A DNA stretch of 64,000 nt, taken from Pseudomonadota bacterium (lineage in GTDB: Bacteria; Pseudomonadota; Gammaproteobacteria; Steroidobacterales; Steroidobacteraceae). This document shows, piece by piece, positions 26,035-35,304 of this stretch. Position 1 is the stretch's first letter. Each line of letters opens with the position of its first letter. Where the stretch lies: positions 62,001-126,000 of the forward strand of contig JAJZFQ010000259.1 in assembly GCA_021805275.1 (NCBI GenBank), read 5' to 3'. The translations under genes were made by a program, and so were the position numbers. The notes under the pieces were generated by a model, which saw only the letters and a program-made list of their open reading frames with translations, ran no database searches and had not been told where the DNA came from.

Positions 26035-27753
26035 TTGGCGCTGTTCGGGCACGAGGAGCTCGCGGGCATCGTATTCTGGGCGACTCTGGTGGGGATCGCC
26101 GGGGCGCTCGCGAGTGTCGTGTTCCGCGCCGGCATCCGGCTGTGCATCCGGATCTTCAGCGGCTACTGGCCGTACTCGGAGCACGGCTCGGGGCTGGTCG
26201 ATGTGGCGGTGCGCCTGCCGTGGTGGCACCGGGCGATCATGCCCGTGGTGGGCGGGCTGCTCGCCGGCGGGATACTGCTGCTGTTGCGGCGCCGGTTCGT
26301 TTCCTCCCAGGCTGCCGATTACATGGAGGCGGTCAACGTCAGCGACGGGCAGATCGGCTTTCGCGCCTCGATCCTGAAGAGTCTGGGCTCGATGCTTACC
26401 ATCGCCTCGGGCGGCTCGATTGGGCGCGAAGGCTCGATGGTGCAGCTGGCCGCGATGCTCGGCTCGCGGATCGGCCTGCTGGCCCGTGCGCCAGTGCCAC
26501 GCCTGCGTCTGATGGTTGCCTGCGGCGTCGCCGCCGGTATCGCGGCCGCCTACAACGCGCCGATTTCCGGTGCCCTGTTCACCTCCGAAATCGTCCTCGG
26601 TTCGATGTCGATGGAGAGTTTCGTTCCGCTGGTGATCTCCTCGGTGATCTCCAGCGCGACGCTGAGCCGTGTCGTGCACGTGAGTCCGGTGTTCACCGTG
26701 CCGCACGTCAACTTGGCCAACAACTGGGAGCTGGTCTTCTACATTCTGCTCGGCGTGCTGCTCGGGCACATCGCGCCGCCGTTTCTGGCGCTGCTCGACT
26801 TCAGCAAAGCGCAGTTCGTGAAACTCAAGCTGCCGGTGTATTTCCAGCTTGCGCTCGGTGGTCTCGGGGTCGGGATCATCTCGGTATTCGTGCCGCAGGT
26901 CTGGGGCAACGGGTACAGCGTCGTCAGCCACATGCTGCTGGGCGACGTGATCGGCTGGTCGCTGCTCGTGATTCTGCTGGCTAAGGTGGTTGCGACGGCC
27001 TCGACGGTCGGCTCCGGCGGGGTGGGCGGCGTGCTGACGCCCTCGTTGTTCATCGGCACCGCGGTGGGGACCCTGTTCGGCGGAGCGCTGCAATGGCTGA
27101 TGCCGCACGTCATCTCGCAGCCCGTCGCCTTCGGCGTGATCGGCATGGGGGGCTTCCTGGCGGCGACAACGCAGGCACCGCTCACCTCGATCCTGATGAT
27201 TTTCGAGATGACCGTCGATTACAACGTGGTGCTGCCGCTGATGCTCACCTGCGTGACGGCGTATTTCACCGCCAAGGTCTACCGGCACGGCAAATCGGTC
27301 TACACCGCGACGCTCGCCCAGGCGATCGTCGCCGAGCACGGCGACGACTGGCGGGTGCGCACGGTGCAGCCGCTGATCAAACCCGCCCCGGTGGTGGTGG
27401 CGCGCGAGACGCCGCTCGCCGAGGTGTTCGATCGCCTGGCGCGCCGCCCGGTGCGCCGGGTTTACGTCACCGATGGCGAGGAGCTCGTGGCCTGGTTCAG
27501 GCCGCGGGAAGTGCACGAGCGGCTGCAGAAGGGGGAGATCAGCTGGGATGCTCCGGCCGGCTCGGTCGCCGCCCCGGTCAACGAGGCGCTCTCGCCGGAG
27601 ATGTCGCTCACCGAGGCGCTCGATGCGTTTCTGCGCGAGAAGGCGCGCACCCTGCCGGTGACCCCGGGGCAGTGGCGGTACACGCTGCTCGGCGAGGTGG
27701 CCCGCGATGATGTGCTGCTCGCGATCCGCGACCGGCTTACCGTGACCCAATGA
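26035..27753 (+). CDS. CLC-family chloride channel/antiporter with C-terminal CBS region
   Basis: Membrane protein of about 572 residues. The CLC selectivity motifs are visible: GGSIGREGS near residue 125, which contains the gating Glu, and GSGGVGGVLTPSLFIG near 320. A soluble C-terminal tail from about residue 440 resembles a degenerate CBS pair. No ATG is available: TTG at 26035 is the first conventional start, but the in-frame stretch from about 25969 (KVQARKLARHPLALLLRLR) looks like the usual basic N-terminal helix, so a CTG or ATT start is possible. Overlaps rlmL by four bases. Confidence 0.88.
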   Translation: MALFGHEELAGIVFWATLVGIAGALASVVFRAGIRLCIRIFSGYWPYSEHGSGLVDVAVRLPWWHRAIMPVVGGLLAGGILLLLRRRFVSSQAADYMEAVNVSDGQIGFRASILKSLGSMLTIASGGSIGREGSMVQLAAMLGSRIGLLARAPVPRLRLMVACGVAAGIAAAYNAPISGALFTSEIVLGSMSMESFVPLVISSVISSATLSRVVHVSPVFTVPHVNLANNWELVFYILLGVLLGHIAPPFLALLDFSKAQFVKLKLPVYFQLALGGLGVGIISVFVPQVWGNGYSVVSHMLLGDVIGWSLLVILLAKVVATASTVGSGGVGGVLTPSLFIGTAVGTLFGGALQWLMPHVISQPVAFGVIGMGGFLAATTQAPLTSILMIFEMTVDYNVVLPLMLTCVTAYFTAKVYRHGKSVYTATLAQAIVAEHGDDWRVRTVQPLIKPAPVVVARETPLAEVFDRLARRPVRRVYVTDGEELVAWFRPREVHERLQKGEISWDAPAGSVAAPVNEALSPEMSLTEALDAFLREKARTLPVTPGQWRYTLLGEVARDDVLLAIRDRLTVTQ

Positions 27754-29921
27754 GCGAACTGACGCTCCTCGCGACCGTGCCGCGCGGGCTGGCCGATCTG
27801 GCAGCCGCGGAACTCGCTGCCCTCGGGGCGCAAGCGGTCCGCGAGCACACCGCTGCCGTCGCATTCAGCGGCACCCTGGAGACCGCATACCGCGCCTGCC
27901 TGGAGTCGCGGCTGATCAACCGCGTGCTGCTCGAGATCGGGCGGTTCGAGGCGCCGAGCACCGAGGCGTTCTATCTCGGTGCGCGGGCGCTGCCGTGGAG
28001 CGAACATCTCGGCGAGAGTGCGAGCCTCGCCTGCGAGTTCACCGGGCAGCATCCCACGATCGGGCACAGTCATTTCGGCGCGTTGAAGCTCAAGGACGCC
28101 ATCGTCGATGCGCTGCGCGCCGAGCGCGGCAGCCGGCCGGAAGTGGCGCGTGAACGCCCCGATGTGCGCATCCACGCCCACGCCCGTGGCGCCACGATCA
28201 GTGTTTACGTCGACCTCGCCGGGGAGAGTCTGCATCGGCGCGGCTATCGAGGCGAGGCTCGCGCGGCGCCGCTGAAGGAAAACGTCGCCGCCGGTGTGCT
28301 CGTGCGCAGCCTCTGGCCGCAGCTCTGTGCCGAGGGGGCGCAGTTTCTCGATCCGCTGTGCGGGTCCGGTACGTTGGTGATCGAGGCGGCGCTGATCGCC
28401 GCGCGGCGCGCACCCGGACTCACACGCCGGTACTTCGGTTTTCTCGGCTGGCGCGGTCACGACGCGGCGTTGTGGCAGCGCCTGTGCGAGCAGGCGCGCG
28501 CGCGCTGCCGCGAGCCGGATGCCGGTCGGCCCCTGCTGCGCGGACGGGATCGCGACCCGGCGGCCGTGCGTGCCGCCATCGCCAACGCCGAGCGCGCCGG
28601 CGTCGGCGCGTGGGTGCGCTTCGAGGTCGGCTTGCTCGAGGCGGCGCGTCCCGAGGCGCCGGGACCGGGGTTGCTGTGCACCAATCCGCCCTACGGGGCG
28701 CGCCTGGAGGATCCGGCGGCGGCGCGCCTCGTGCACCGTCAGCTCGGCGCGGTGCTGCGCGAGCACTTCCAGGGCTGGCGCGCCGCTCTATTGACCGGAG
28801 CGCCGCAGCTCGGGATGGAGCTCGGCATTCGCGCCGAGCGCACCCACACGCTGTGGAACGGCGCGATCGAATGCCGTCTGCTGCGCATGCGAATCGAGGC
28901 GCAGAGCCTGCGCGAGCCGGGCTCCCTGGCGCGCCCGGACAGCGCCCTCGCCGAGACGCCCGGTGCGCGCATGTTCGGCAACAGGCTCGCGAAGAATCTC
29001 AAGCGCCTGCGCGCCTGGGCGGAGCGCGAGTCGGTCACCTGTTACCGTCTGTACGACGCCGACATGCCCGAGTATGCCTTCGCCATCGACCGGTACCTGA
29101 GCGCCGCAGAGGCGCTCGCCTGGCTGTACGTGCAGGAATACGCGCCCCCGCGCACGATCGAGCCGGAGGCAGCGCGGCGCCGCCGCGGCGAGATGCTGGC
29201 GAGCCTGCCGCAGGTGACTGGCGTGCCGCGCGAGCGGATCAAGCTGCGCACGCGGCGGCGGACGCGGCGCGGGGAGCAGTATGCCAAGCTCGCCGGCGAG
29301 GCCGGCTTCCACGTGGTGAGCGAGGGCGGGTTGAGGTTCGAGGTCAATTTCACCGATTACCTCGATACCGGATTGTTCCTCGATCACCGCCTGACGCGCG
29401 AGCGGCTGCGCCGCGCGGCACGCGGCACGCGTTTTCTCAACCTGTTCGCGTACACCGGAACGGCGACCGTTTATGCGGCGAGCGGCGGTGCGGCCAGTAC
29501 CACGTCGGTCGACCTGTCACACACCTACCTGGATTGGGCGCAGCGCAACCTGGCGCTGAACGTCCCGGCCGACGGCCGTCACGAGTTCGTGCAGGCGGAC
29601 TGCCTGCGCTGGCTGGGCGAGGCGGTGCACGCCGGTGCGCGCTTCGAGTTGATCTTTCTCGACCCGCCGACCTTCTCCAATTCAAAGCGGATGGATGGCG
29701 TGCTGGATGTGCAGCGCGATCACCGCATGCTCATCGAGCAGTGCATGCAGCTGCTCGCCCCCGGCGGGTTGCTCGTGTTCTCGACCAATGCGCAGCGCTT
29801 CCGCATCGATCCGGAGCTGGAGCGTCGCTATACGCTGCTCGACATCTCCGCGCCGACGCTGCCGCCGGACTTCGCGCGCAACCCGCACATTCACCGCTGC
29901 TTCGAGCTGCGGGCGCGCTGA
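27750..29921 (+). CDS. rlmL: Bifunctional 23S rRNA methyltransferase RlmKL
   Basis: A 723-residue fusion of two SAM-dependent methyltransferases that modify 23S rRNA (m2G2445 by the RlmL half and m7G2069 by the RlmK half in E. coli). An N-terminal THUMP-like domain is followed by the RlmL motif DPLCGSGTL near residue 207 and the catalytic NPPYGARL near 310. The RlmK half has LFAYTGTATVYAA near 565 and DPPTFSNSKRM near 640. The length is close to the family norm. The ATG overlaps the stop of the channel gene (ATGA). The last 31 bases overlap the antisense ribbon-helix-helix gene. Confidence 0.95.
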   Translation: MSELTLLATVPRGLADLAAAELAALGAQAVREHTAAVAFSGTLETAYRACLESRLINRVLLEIGRFEAPSTEAFYLGARALPWSEHLGESASLACEFTGQHPTIGHSHFGALKLKDAIVDALRAERGSRPEVARERPDVRIHAHARGATISVYVDLAGESLHRRGYRGEARAAPLKENVAAGVLVRSLWPQLCAEGAQFLDPLCGSGTLVIEAALIAARRAPGLTRRYFGFLGWRGHDAALWQRLCEQARARCREPDAGRPLLRGRDRDPAAVRAAIANAERAGVGAWVRFEVGLLEAARPEAPGPGLLCTNPPYGARLEDPAAARLVHRQLGAVLREHFQGWRAALLTGAPQLGMELGIRAERTHTLWNGAIECRLLRMRIEAQSLREPGSLARPDSALAETPGARMFGNRLAKNLKRLRAWAERESVTCYRLYDADMPEYAFAIDRYLSAAEALAWLYVQEYAPPRTIEPEAARRRRGEMLASLPQVTGVPRERIKLRTRRRTRRGEQYAKLAGEAGFHVVSEGGLRFEVNFTDYLDTGLFLDHRLTRERLRRAARGTRFLNLFAYTGTATVYAASGGAASTTSVDLSHTYLDWAQRNLALNVPADGRHEFVQADCLRWLGEAVHAGARFELIFLDPPTFSNSKRMDGVLDVQRDHRMLIEQCMQLLAPGGLLVFSTNAQRFRIDPELERRYTLLDISAPTLPPDFARNPHIHRCFELRAR

Positions 29922-30106
29922 GCCGACCCGGACTCCTCCTCCGGCCGCCACGGCCGGCCCTGCTTCGTCTCGATGAATCCACGGATCAATCGCCGCACGA
30001 CCTGCGATGGCGTGGTGTCCTCTTCGGCGCACAGTCGCTCGAAGACGGCCTTTTTGCGCGGATCGATCAGCACAGTGAGGCGGGCGGTTCGCGTTTCGAG
30101 GGTCAC
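29891..30106 (-). CDS. Ribbon-helix-helix (CopG-like) transcription regulator
   Basis: A 71-residue protein with the ribbon-helix-helix pattern: a beta strand RTARLTVLID, a first helix RKKAVFERLCAEEDT and a second helix TPSQVVRRLIRGFIE, then a polar tail. Such proteins bind short palindromes as dimers. The start is GTG at 30106 with an AGGAT ribosome binding site. It is divergent from the hydrogenase-like operon and overlaps the end of rlmL on the other strand. A 20-base palindrome (30150-30169) in the shared upstream region is a likely operator. No toxin gene is adjacent, so an antitoxin role is unlikely. Confidence 0.75.
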   Translation of the reverse strand: MTLETRTARLTVLIDPRKKAVFERLCAEEDTTPSQVVRRLIRGFIETKQGRPWRPEEESGSAQRARSSKQR

Positions 30107-30118
30107 GGGCGGATCCTA

Positions 30119-30147
30119 TTCACATTTAATCTGCTTCCAATGATAAT
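30119..30147 (+). promoter_or_regulatory. Sigma-70-type promoter of the hyf operon
   Basis: TTCACA (30119-30124) and GATAAT (30142-30147), separated by exactly 17 bases, match the -35 and -10 consensus in 5 of 6 positions each. The start point would fall near 30154-30156, inside the palindrome and downstream of the first in-frame ATG of hyfB. Confidence 0.6.
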
Positions 30148-32187
30148 ATGATGCACCTTCCGGTGCATCTTGTGATCACCCTATCCCCCATGTTGCTCGT
30201 CGGCTGCGTCGCGCTCTTGCTGGGCTGGACGGTGATTGGGCTCGCCGGTCTGCTGCGCCCGCGCAGCGTCGTGCTCGCCGGCCGCGTGCTGTTTCCGCTC
30301 GGGGCGCTGCTGGGATTCGCCCTCGCGGTGCTCGCCGGGGCAAGCCTGCTCGGCGGGGGCATCGAGCGGCTGGTGCTGCCCCTCGGGCTGCCCGGCCTGC
30401 CGGCGCACCTGCGGCTCGACCCGCTCTCGAGCGTCTTCCTGGTGCTGCTCGGGGCGGCCTCCGGCGGGATCTCGTTGTTCGCGGGTGGGTACTTCCGCGC
30501 CGGGGAGGGCGCCGCCCCCGGTCTGCTGTGCCTGCAGTACCACCTGTTCCTGGCCAGCATGGGGCTGGTGCTGCTCGCCGATGACGCCTACAGCTTCCTC
30601 GTGGCCTGGGAGCTCATGGCGCTGTCCTCCTACTTCCTGGTCACGACCCAGCACCGGCTCGCCGAGATCCGTCGCGCGGGATTTCTCTATCTGCTCATGG
30701 CGCATGTCGGGGCGATCTGCCTGCTGCTCGCGTTTGGGGTGCTGCAGGGCGGCAGCGGGCTGTTCACCTTCGCCGCCATGCGCGCGGCGCATCTGTCCCC
30801 GGGCTGGGCGGCGGCGGCTTTCCTGCTTGCGCTCCTCGGTTTCGGGGCCAAGGCCGGGCTGGTGCCGCTGCACGTGTGGCTGCCGGAGGCACACCCGGCG
30901 GCACCCTCGCCGGTCTCGGCGCTCATGAGCGGCGTGATGCTCAAGACCGCCGTGTACGGCGTGCTGCGGGTCGGGCTCGATCTGCTCGGGCACCCGGTCT
31001 GGTGGTGGGGACTCGCGCCGCTCACCCTGGGGCTGCTCACGATCGTCTATGGGGCGCTGTTCGCGGCCGTGCAGACCGACATGAAACGCCTGCTCGCGTA
31101 TTCCTCGGTCGAGAACATTGGCATCGCCTTCACCGGCGTCGGTCTGACGATGGTCTTTGCCGGCTCGGGCATGCCAGCGGTGGCGGCGCTCGCCTTGTTG
31201 GCCACGCTGTATCACTGCCTCAACCACTCGTTCATGAAGAGTCTGCTGTTCCTCGGCACCGGGGCAGTGCTGCACGCCACCGGCGAGCGCAACCTCGGAC
31301 GCCTCGGCGGACTGATTCACCGCATGCCCTGGGTTGCGTGGCTGACGCTGGTCGGGACGCTGGCGATCGCGGGTCTTCCGCCGCTCAATGGCTTCGTGTC
31401 GGAATGGCTGCTGCTGCAGTCGTTCCTGTTCGCCGATGGCTTGCCTCACCCGCTGGTGAATCTGCTGATCCCGATGGGCGCGGCGCTCGTGGCGCTCGGC
31501 GCAGCGCTCGCCGGCTATGTCATGGTCAAGTTCTACGGCATCATCTTTCTCGGCCAGCCGCGCGAGGCCTCGCTGGTTCACGCCCACGACTGCGGCTGGC
31601 TCGAGCGGATCGGGCTCTTGTGGCTCGCGCTCGGCTGCGTGCTGCTCGGCCTGTTTCCGCTGCAGGTGATCGGGGCGCTCGGCGCGGTCACCACCCAGCT
31701 GGTCGGGACCGTCGTTCCGCAGGCCTCGCCCCATTGGTGGCTGCTCGCCCCGGTGCCCGGGCGCCCGGTCTCCTATGGGCCGGTGGTGTTCCTGACAGCC
31801 ACTCTCGCGGTGGTGCTCATTACGGTGCTGATCGTGCGCCTGAGCTACCGCCAGCGCGTGCGGCGAGTCCCGGCCTGGGACTGCGGTTTCGGCTCTCTCA
31901 CAGCGCGGATGCAGGACACCGCCGAGGGGTTCGGACAGCCGATCCGGCACATTTTCCAGCCGTTCTTCGAGATCGAGCGGGAGCTGCCCGCGCCTGCGGA
32001 TCGCGCCCCGCGCTATCGCATCGCCATCACGGAGCGGATCTGGAAGCTTCTCTACGAGCCACTGGCCCGCGCCGTCGAGCGGCTCGCCAACACGGTCGCG
32101 CGCCTGCAGCAGGGGAGAATCTCCGCCTACCTGCTCTACAGCTTCGCGACCTTGCTCGTCCTGCTGGCGGTGGCGATGGCCTCATGA
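30148..32187 (+). CDS. hyfB: Hydrogenase-4-like / complex I-like antiporter subunit HyfB
   Basis: A NuoL/Mrp-type proton-channel subunit of up to 679 residues (E. coli HyfB 672) with many membrane helices. The conserved antiporter segment HVWLPEAHPAAPSPVSALMS lies near residue 245, with the following lysine helix LKTAVYGVLRVG. In-frame starts are ATG 30148/30151, GTG 30172 and ATG 30190. The promoter and palindrome argue for one of the two later starts. First gene of the operon; overlaps hyfC by four bases. Expected to move protons or sodium ions across the inner membrane. Confidence 0.92.
   Translation: MMHLPVHLVITLSPMLLVGCVALLLGWTVIGLAGLLRPRSVVLAGRVLFPLGALLGFALAVLAGASLLGGGIERLVLPLGLPGLPAHLRLDPLSSVFLVLLGAASGGISLFAGGYFRAGEGAAPGLLCLQYHLFLASMGLVLLADDAYSFLVAWELMALSSYFLVTTQHRLAEIRRAGFLYLLMAHVGAICLLLAFGVLQGGSGLFTFAAMRAAHLSPGWAAAAFLLALLGFGAKAGLVPLHVWLPEAHPAAPSPVSALMSGVMLKTAVYGVLRVGLDLLGHPVWWWGLAPLTLGLLTIVYGALFAAVQTDMKRLLAYSSVENIGIAFTGVGLTMVFAGSGMPAVAALALLATLYHCLNHSFMKSLLFLGTGAVLHATGERNLGRLGGLIHRMPWVAWLTLVGTLAIAGLPPLNGFVSEWLLLQSFLFADGLPHPLVNLLIPMGAALVALGAALAGYVMVKFYGIIFLGQPREASLVHAHDCGWLERIGLLWLALGCVLLGLFPLQVIGALGAVTTQLVGTVVPQASPHWWLLAPVPGRPVSYGPVVFLTATLAVVLITVLIVRLSYRQRVRRVPAWDCGFGSLTARMQDTAEGFGQPIRHIFQPFFEIERELPAPADRAPRYRIAITERIWKLLYEPLARAVERLANTVARLQQGRISAYLLYSFATLLVLLAVAMAS
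30150..30169. promoter_or_regulatory. 20-base palindrome at the hyf start point (putative operator)
   Basis: Perfect 8-base arms GATGCACC and GGTGCATC around TTCC. It covers the predicted transcription start and would block RNA polymerase if bound, the usual layout for repression. The divergent ribbon-helix-helix protein is the obvious candidate binder. It could also fold as a hairpin at the 5' end of the mRNA. Confidence 0.6.
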
Positions 32188-33134
32188 GCGCGCTCGAGTG
32201 GATGACCCAGGTGCTCGAGGTGGTGGTGGCGCTGGCGGCGGCCCCGGTGTTTCTCGGCTGGCTGAACCAGTGCCGGGCGTGGCTGCAGAACCGCCGTGCG
32301 CCGAGCCTCTGGCTGCCCTACCGCAACCTGCGCAAGCTCTTTCACAAGGAGGCGGTGATCGCCGAGAACGCCTCGCCGCTCTTTCGGATCGCGCCCTACG
32401 TCGTCTTCGGCGCCATGGCATTGGCCGCCGGAATCATCCCGTCCATGGGCACACAGCTGCCGCTGGTCGTTTCGGCGGACGCGATTGCCCTGGTCGGCCT
32501 GTTCGCCGCGGCGCGCATGTTCATGACGCTCGCCGCGATGGATGTCGGCACCGCTTTCGGCACGCTCGGCGCCCGTCGCGAGATGATGGTGGGGTTCCTC
32601 GCCGAGCCGGCGCTGCTGATGGTGATCTTCGTGGCCTCCATGCTCTCCTCGAGCACGGCGTTGCCGGTGATCACCCGCAACCTCGCCTCCGGGCACCTCG
32701 GGCTGTCCCCCGGGCTGGCGTTCAGCGCCGTCGCCTTCGTGTTGGTGCTGCTGGCCGAGAATGCACGCATCCCGGTCGACAATCCGGCCACGCATCTCGA
32801 GCTCACCATGATCCACGAGGCAATGGTGCTCGAATATTCCGCGCGCCATCTGGCGCTGATCGAATGGGCCGCACAGCTGAAGCTGTTCAACTACGTCTGC
32901 ATCGGCTTCGCGCTGTTCCTGCCCTGGGGCGTGGCGCGTGCCCAGATCGGACCGCTTGGTCTGCTGGTGGCCATCCCGGCGCTCGCCGTGAAGCTGGCCG
33001 CCGCCGGTGCAGGGCTGGCGCTCATTGAGACGGTGTCGGCCAAGATGCGCGTGATGCGCATTCCGGAGTTTCTCGCCAGCGCATTCCTGTTCGCGGTCCT
33101 CGGTCTGCTCGTGCACGTGTTGCTGGGAGCGTGA
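32184..33134 (+). CDS. hyfC: Hydrogenase-4-like / NuoH-like membrane subunit HyfC
   Basis: A 316-residue NuoH-family subunit that anchors the peripheral arm to the membrane. Signatures include WLQNRRAPSLWLPYRNLRKL near residue 35, AFGTLGARREMMVGFLAEPA near 120, and AENARIPVDNPATHLELTMI near 200 with the acidic residues typical of the quinone-site helices. The ATG overlaps the hyfB stop (ATGA). It overlaps the start of hyfE if GTG 33131 is used. Confidence 0.93.
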   Translation: MSALEWMTQVLEVVVALAAAPVFLGWLNQCRAWLQNRRAPSLWLPYRNLRKLFHKEAVIAENASPLFRIAPYVVFGAMALAAGIIPSMGTQLPLVVSADAIALVGLFAAARMFMTLAAMDVGTAFGTLGARREMMVGFLAEPALLMVIFVASMLSSSTALPVITRNLASGHLGLSPGLAFSAVAFVLVLLAENARIPVDNPATHLELTMIHEAMVLEYSARHLALIEWAAQLKLFNYVCIGFALFLPWGVARAQIGPLGLLVAIPALAVKLAAAGAGLALIETVSAKMRVMRIPEFLASAFLFAVLGLLVHVLLGA

Positions 33135-33808
33135 CTGCGATGACACATCTGACCCTGGGACAACAGCTGCTCGATTCCTGCGCGGCGCTGCTGCTGCTGC
33201 TGTCCTTCGCGATGCTCTCGCAGCGGCGCGTGGTGACGCTCGTCAATCTCTACGCGATGCAAGGAGCGGTGCTCACGGCCGCGACGCTGCTGCTCGCGTG
33301 GCGGACGGGCGAGGGACACCTGTATCTCTCGGCCGCGCTCACCCTCGGGCTGAAGGTGGCGCTCCTGCCCTGGCTGCTGCACCGGCTCATCCGCCGGCTC
33401 GGTGTGTACTGGGATACCGAACCGCTGCTCAACGTGTCCGGAACCATGCTCGTGGGCCTCGTGATCGTGGTGTTCGCCTTCGCGTTGGCGCAACCGATCA
33501 CGTTGCTCGCGAGCACTGCCACGCGCAGTGCCGTCGGGATCGCCGTGAGCGTGGTGCTGCTCGCCTTCCTCATGATGATCACGCGCCGCAAGGCGATGTC
33601 GCAGGTGGTGGGATTCCTGTCGATGGAGAACGGCGTGTTCTTCGGCGCCATGAGCGCCAGTTACGGCATGCCGATGGTCGTCGAGCTCGGCGTCGCCCTC
33701 GATGTGCTGGTCGGCGTGCTGGTGCTCGGGGTGTTCTTTTTCCAGATCCGCGAGCGCTTCGAAAGCCTCGATCTGCATCACCTCGAGGCACTGAAGGAGC
33801 ACGAGTAG
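33131..33808 (+). CDS. hyfE: Hydrogenase-4-like membrane subunit HyfE
   Basis: A 225-residue membrane protein (E. coli HyfE 216) related to NuoK-type subunits. It has about seven hydrophobic spans and the SMENGVFFGAMSASYGMP segment near residue 160. GTG 33131 overlaps the hyfC stop; ATG 33140 nine bases later is an equally good start. One base separates it from hyfF. Confidence 0.9.
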   Translation: MTAMTHLTLGQQLLDSCAALLLLLSFAMLSQRRVVTLVNLYAMQGAVLTAATLLLAWRTGEGHLYLSAALTLGLKVALLPWLLHRLIRRLGVYWDTEPLLNVSGTMLVGLVIVVFAFALAQPITLLASTATRSAVGIAVSVVLLAFLMMITRRKAMSQVVGFLSMENGVFFGAMSASYGMPMVVELGVALDVLVGVLVLGVFFFQIRERFESLDLHHLEALKEHE

Positions 33809-33809
33809 G

Positions 33810-35267
33810 ATGGAACTGCTGCTGCTGCTGGCCTTCCCGATCGCGGGCGCTGCCCTGCTTGGACTCCTCGGTGCGCATCGGCGCGCACCGGAGCTGAATG
33901 CCGCGTTCAGCCTGGCGACGCTCCTGGCCGCTTGCGCGCTTGCGGCCCGGGTGATCCGCCACGGCGATCTGCTGCTCGGGTCCGAGCAGTTCTACATCGA
34001 CCCCTTCAACGTCTTCCTGGTGGCGCTGACGGCCTTCGTGGGGTTGACCACGGCGCTGTTCTCCCGTCCCTACATGCGCGTCGAACTCGAGCATGGCCGC
34101 GTCACGGCCGGGCGGCTGCGCCTCTACCACGCGATGTATCAGCTGTTCATGTTCACCATGCTGCTGGCGCTGACGACCAACAACATGGGGCTGATGTGGG
34201 TGGCAATGGAGGGCGCGACGCTCTCGACGGTCCTGCTGGTGACCCTGTACCGCACGCCGGAGAGCCTCGAGGCGGGCTGGAAGTACTTCATCCTCTGCGG
34301 TGTCGGCATCGCCCAGGCGCTCTTTGGGACCATCCTGCTGTATGTCGCGGCCGGCAAGGTGCTCGGCGCGCAGGGCATGACGGCGCTGCTTTGGACGCAT
34401 CTGGATGCGGTGAAAACGCAGCTCGAGCCAACAGTGCTGGCTCTGGCGTTCGTGTTCCTGCTGATCGGTTACGGCACCAAGGTCGGCCTGGTGCCGCTGC
34501 ACAGCTGGCTGCCCGATGCGCACGCCGAGGGGCCAACGCCGATCTCCGCCGTACTCTCGGGCCTGCTGCTCAACGTCGCGCTCTACGCGGTGGTGCGCAG
34601 CAAAGTCCTGGTGGAAGGGGCGCTGCACTCGCGGCTGCCCTCGATGATGCTCATGGGCTTCGGCCTGCTCTCGGTGGTGCTGGCCTCACTGCTGCTGTGG
34701 CGCCAGCGCGATATCAAGCGGCTGTTCGCGTATTCCTCCATCGAGCACATGGGCATCGCGACGTTTGCATTTGGGATGGGCGGCGCGGTGGCCAATTTCG
34801 CGGCACTGCTGCACATGACGGTGCACTCGCTCACCAAGTCCTCCATCTTCTTCACGGCCGGTCATGCCGCGCAGAAGACCGGTACGCAGCTGATGGAGCG
34901 GATCCGCGGCCTCATCACCCTCTCACCCACGGTGGGCTGGGGGCTGATGCTCGGCTCGCTCGCCATTCTCGGGGTGCCACCGTTCGGAGTATTCGCCAGC
35001 GAATTCCTTATCCTGACGGCCGCCATGCATGCCCAGCCCTGGGCGACCCCGATCCTCCTGGGAGCGCTGGGCGTCGCCTTCGCGGGGATTTTCTCCAAGG
35101 TGCAGCCCATGGTGTTCGGCGAGTCCAGCGGGCGCCGGCTGCCGCATCCGCCGGCGTTGCTGCCGGTATTCGCGCACCTGGCGATCGTGCTGATGCTGGG
35201 ACTGTACATACCGCCGTACCTCGCCGCGTGGTACCGCGCTGCGGCGCATCTGATCGGAGGGCCCTAG
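33810..35267 (+). CDS. hyfF: Hydrogenase-4-like / complex I-like antiporter subunit HyfF
   Basis: A second antiporter-type subunit, 485 residues (E. coli HyfF 526), of the NuoN/NuoL family. The conserved segment VGLVPLHSWLPDAHAEGPTP lies near residue 230 and the lysine-bearing helix IKRLFAYSSIEHMGIATF near 305. HyfB and HyfF together give the complex two proton-channel modules. 37 bases precede hyfG. Confidence 0.93.
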   Translation: MELLLLLAFPIAGAALLGLLGAHRRAPELNAAFSLATLLAACALAARVIRHGDLLLGSEQFYIDPFNVFLVALTAFVGLTTALFSRPYMRVELEHGRVTAGRLRLYHAMYQLFMFTMLLALTTNNMGLMWVAMEGATLSTVLLVTLYRTPESLEAGWKYFILCGVGIAQALFGTILLYVAAGKVLGAQGMTALLWTHLDAVKTQLEPTVLALAFVFLLIGYGTKVGLVPLHSWLPDAHAEGPTPISAVLSGLLLNVALYAVVRSKVLVEGALHSRLPSMMLMGFGLLSVVLASLLLWRQRDIKRLFAYSSIEHMGIATFAFGMGGAVANFAALLHMTVHSLTKSSIFFTAGHAAQKTGTQLMERIRGLITLSPTVGWGLMLGSLAILGVPPFGVFASEFLILTAAMHAQPWATPILLGALGVAFAGIFSKVQPMVFGESSGRRLPHPPALLPVFAHLAIVLMLGLYIPPYLAAWYRAAAHLIGGP

Positions 35268-35304
35268 CGATGGGCGCGCTGCGGCGCATCGCAAGGGGCG
35301 AGCG

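Noticed and set aside
25825..27864. N-terminal extension of the sodB frame to 882 residues
   Set aside because: The extension is antisense to the chloride-channel gene; a GTG with a strong ribosome binding site gives the normal sodB length.
29891..30106. Antitoxin of a toxin-antitoxin pair
   Set aside because: The ribbon-helix-helix protein has no adjacent small toxin gene; the neighbours are rlmL and the hyf operon.
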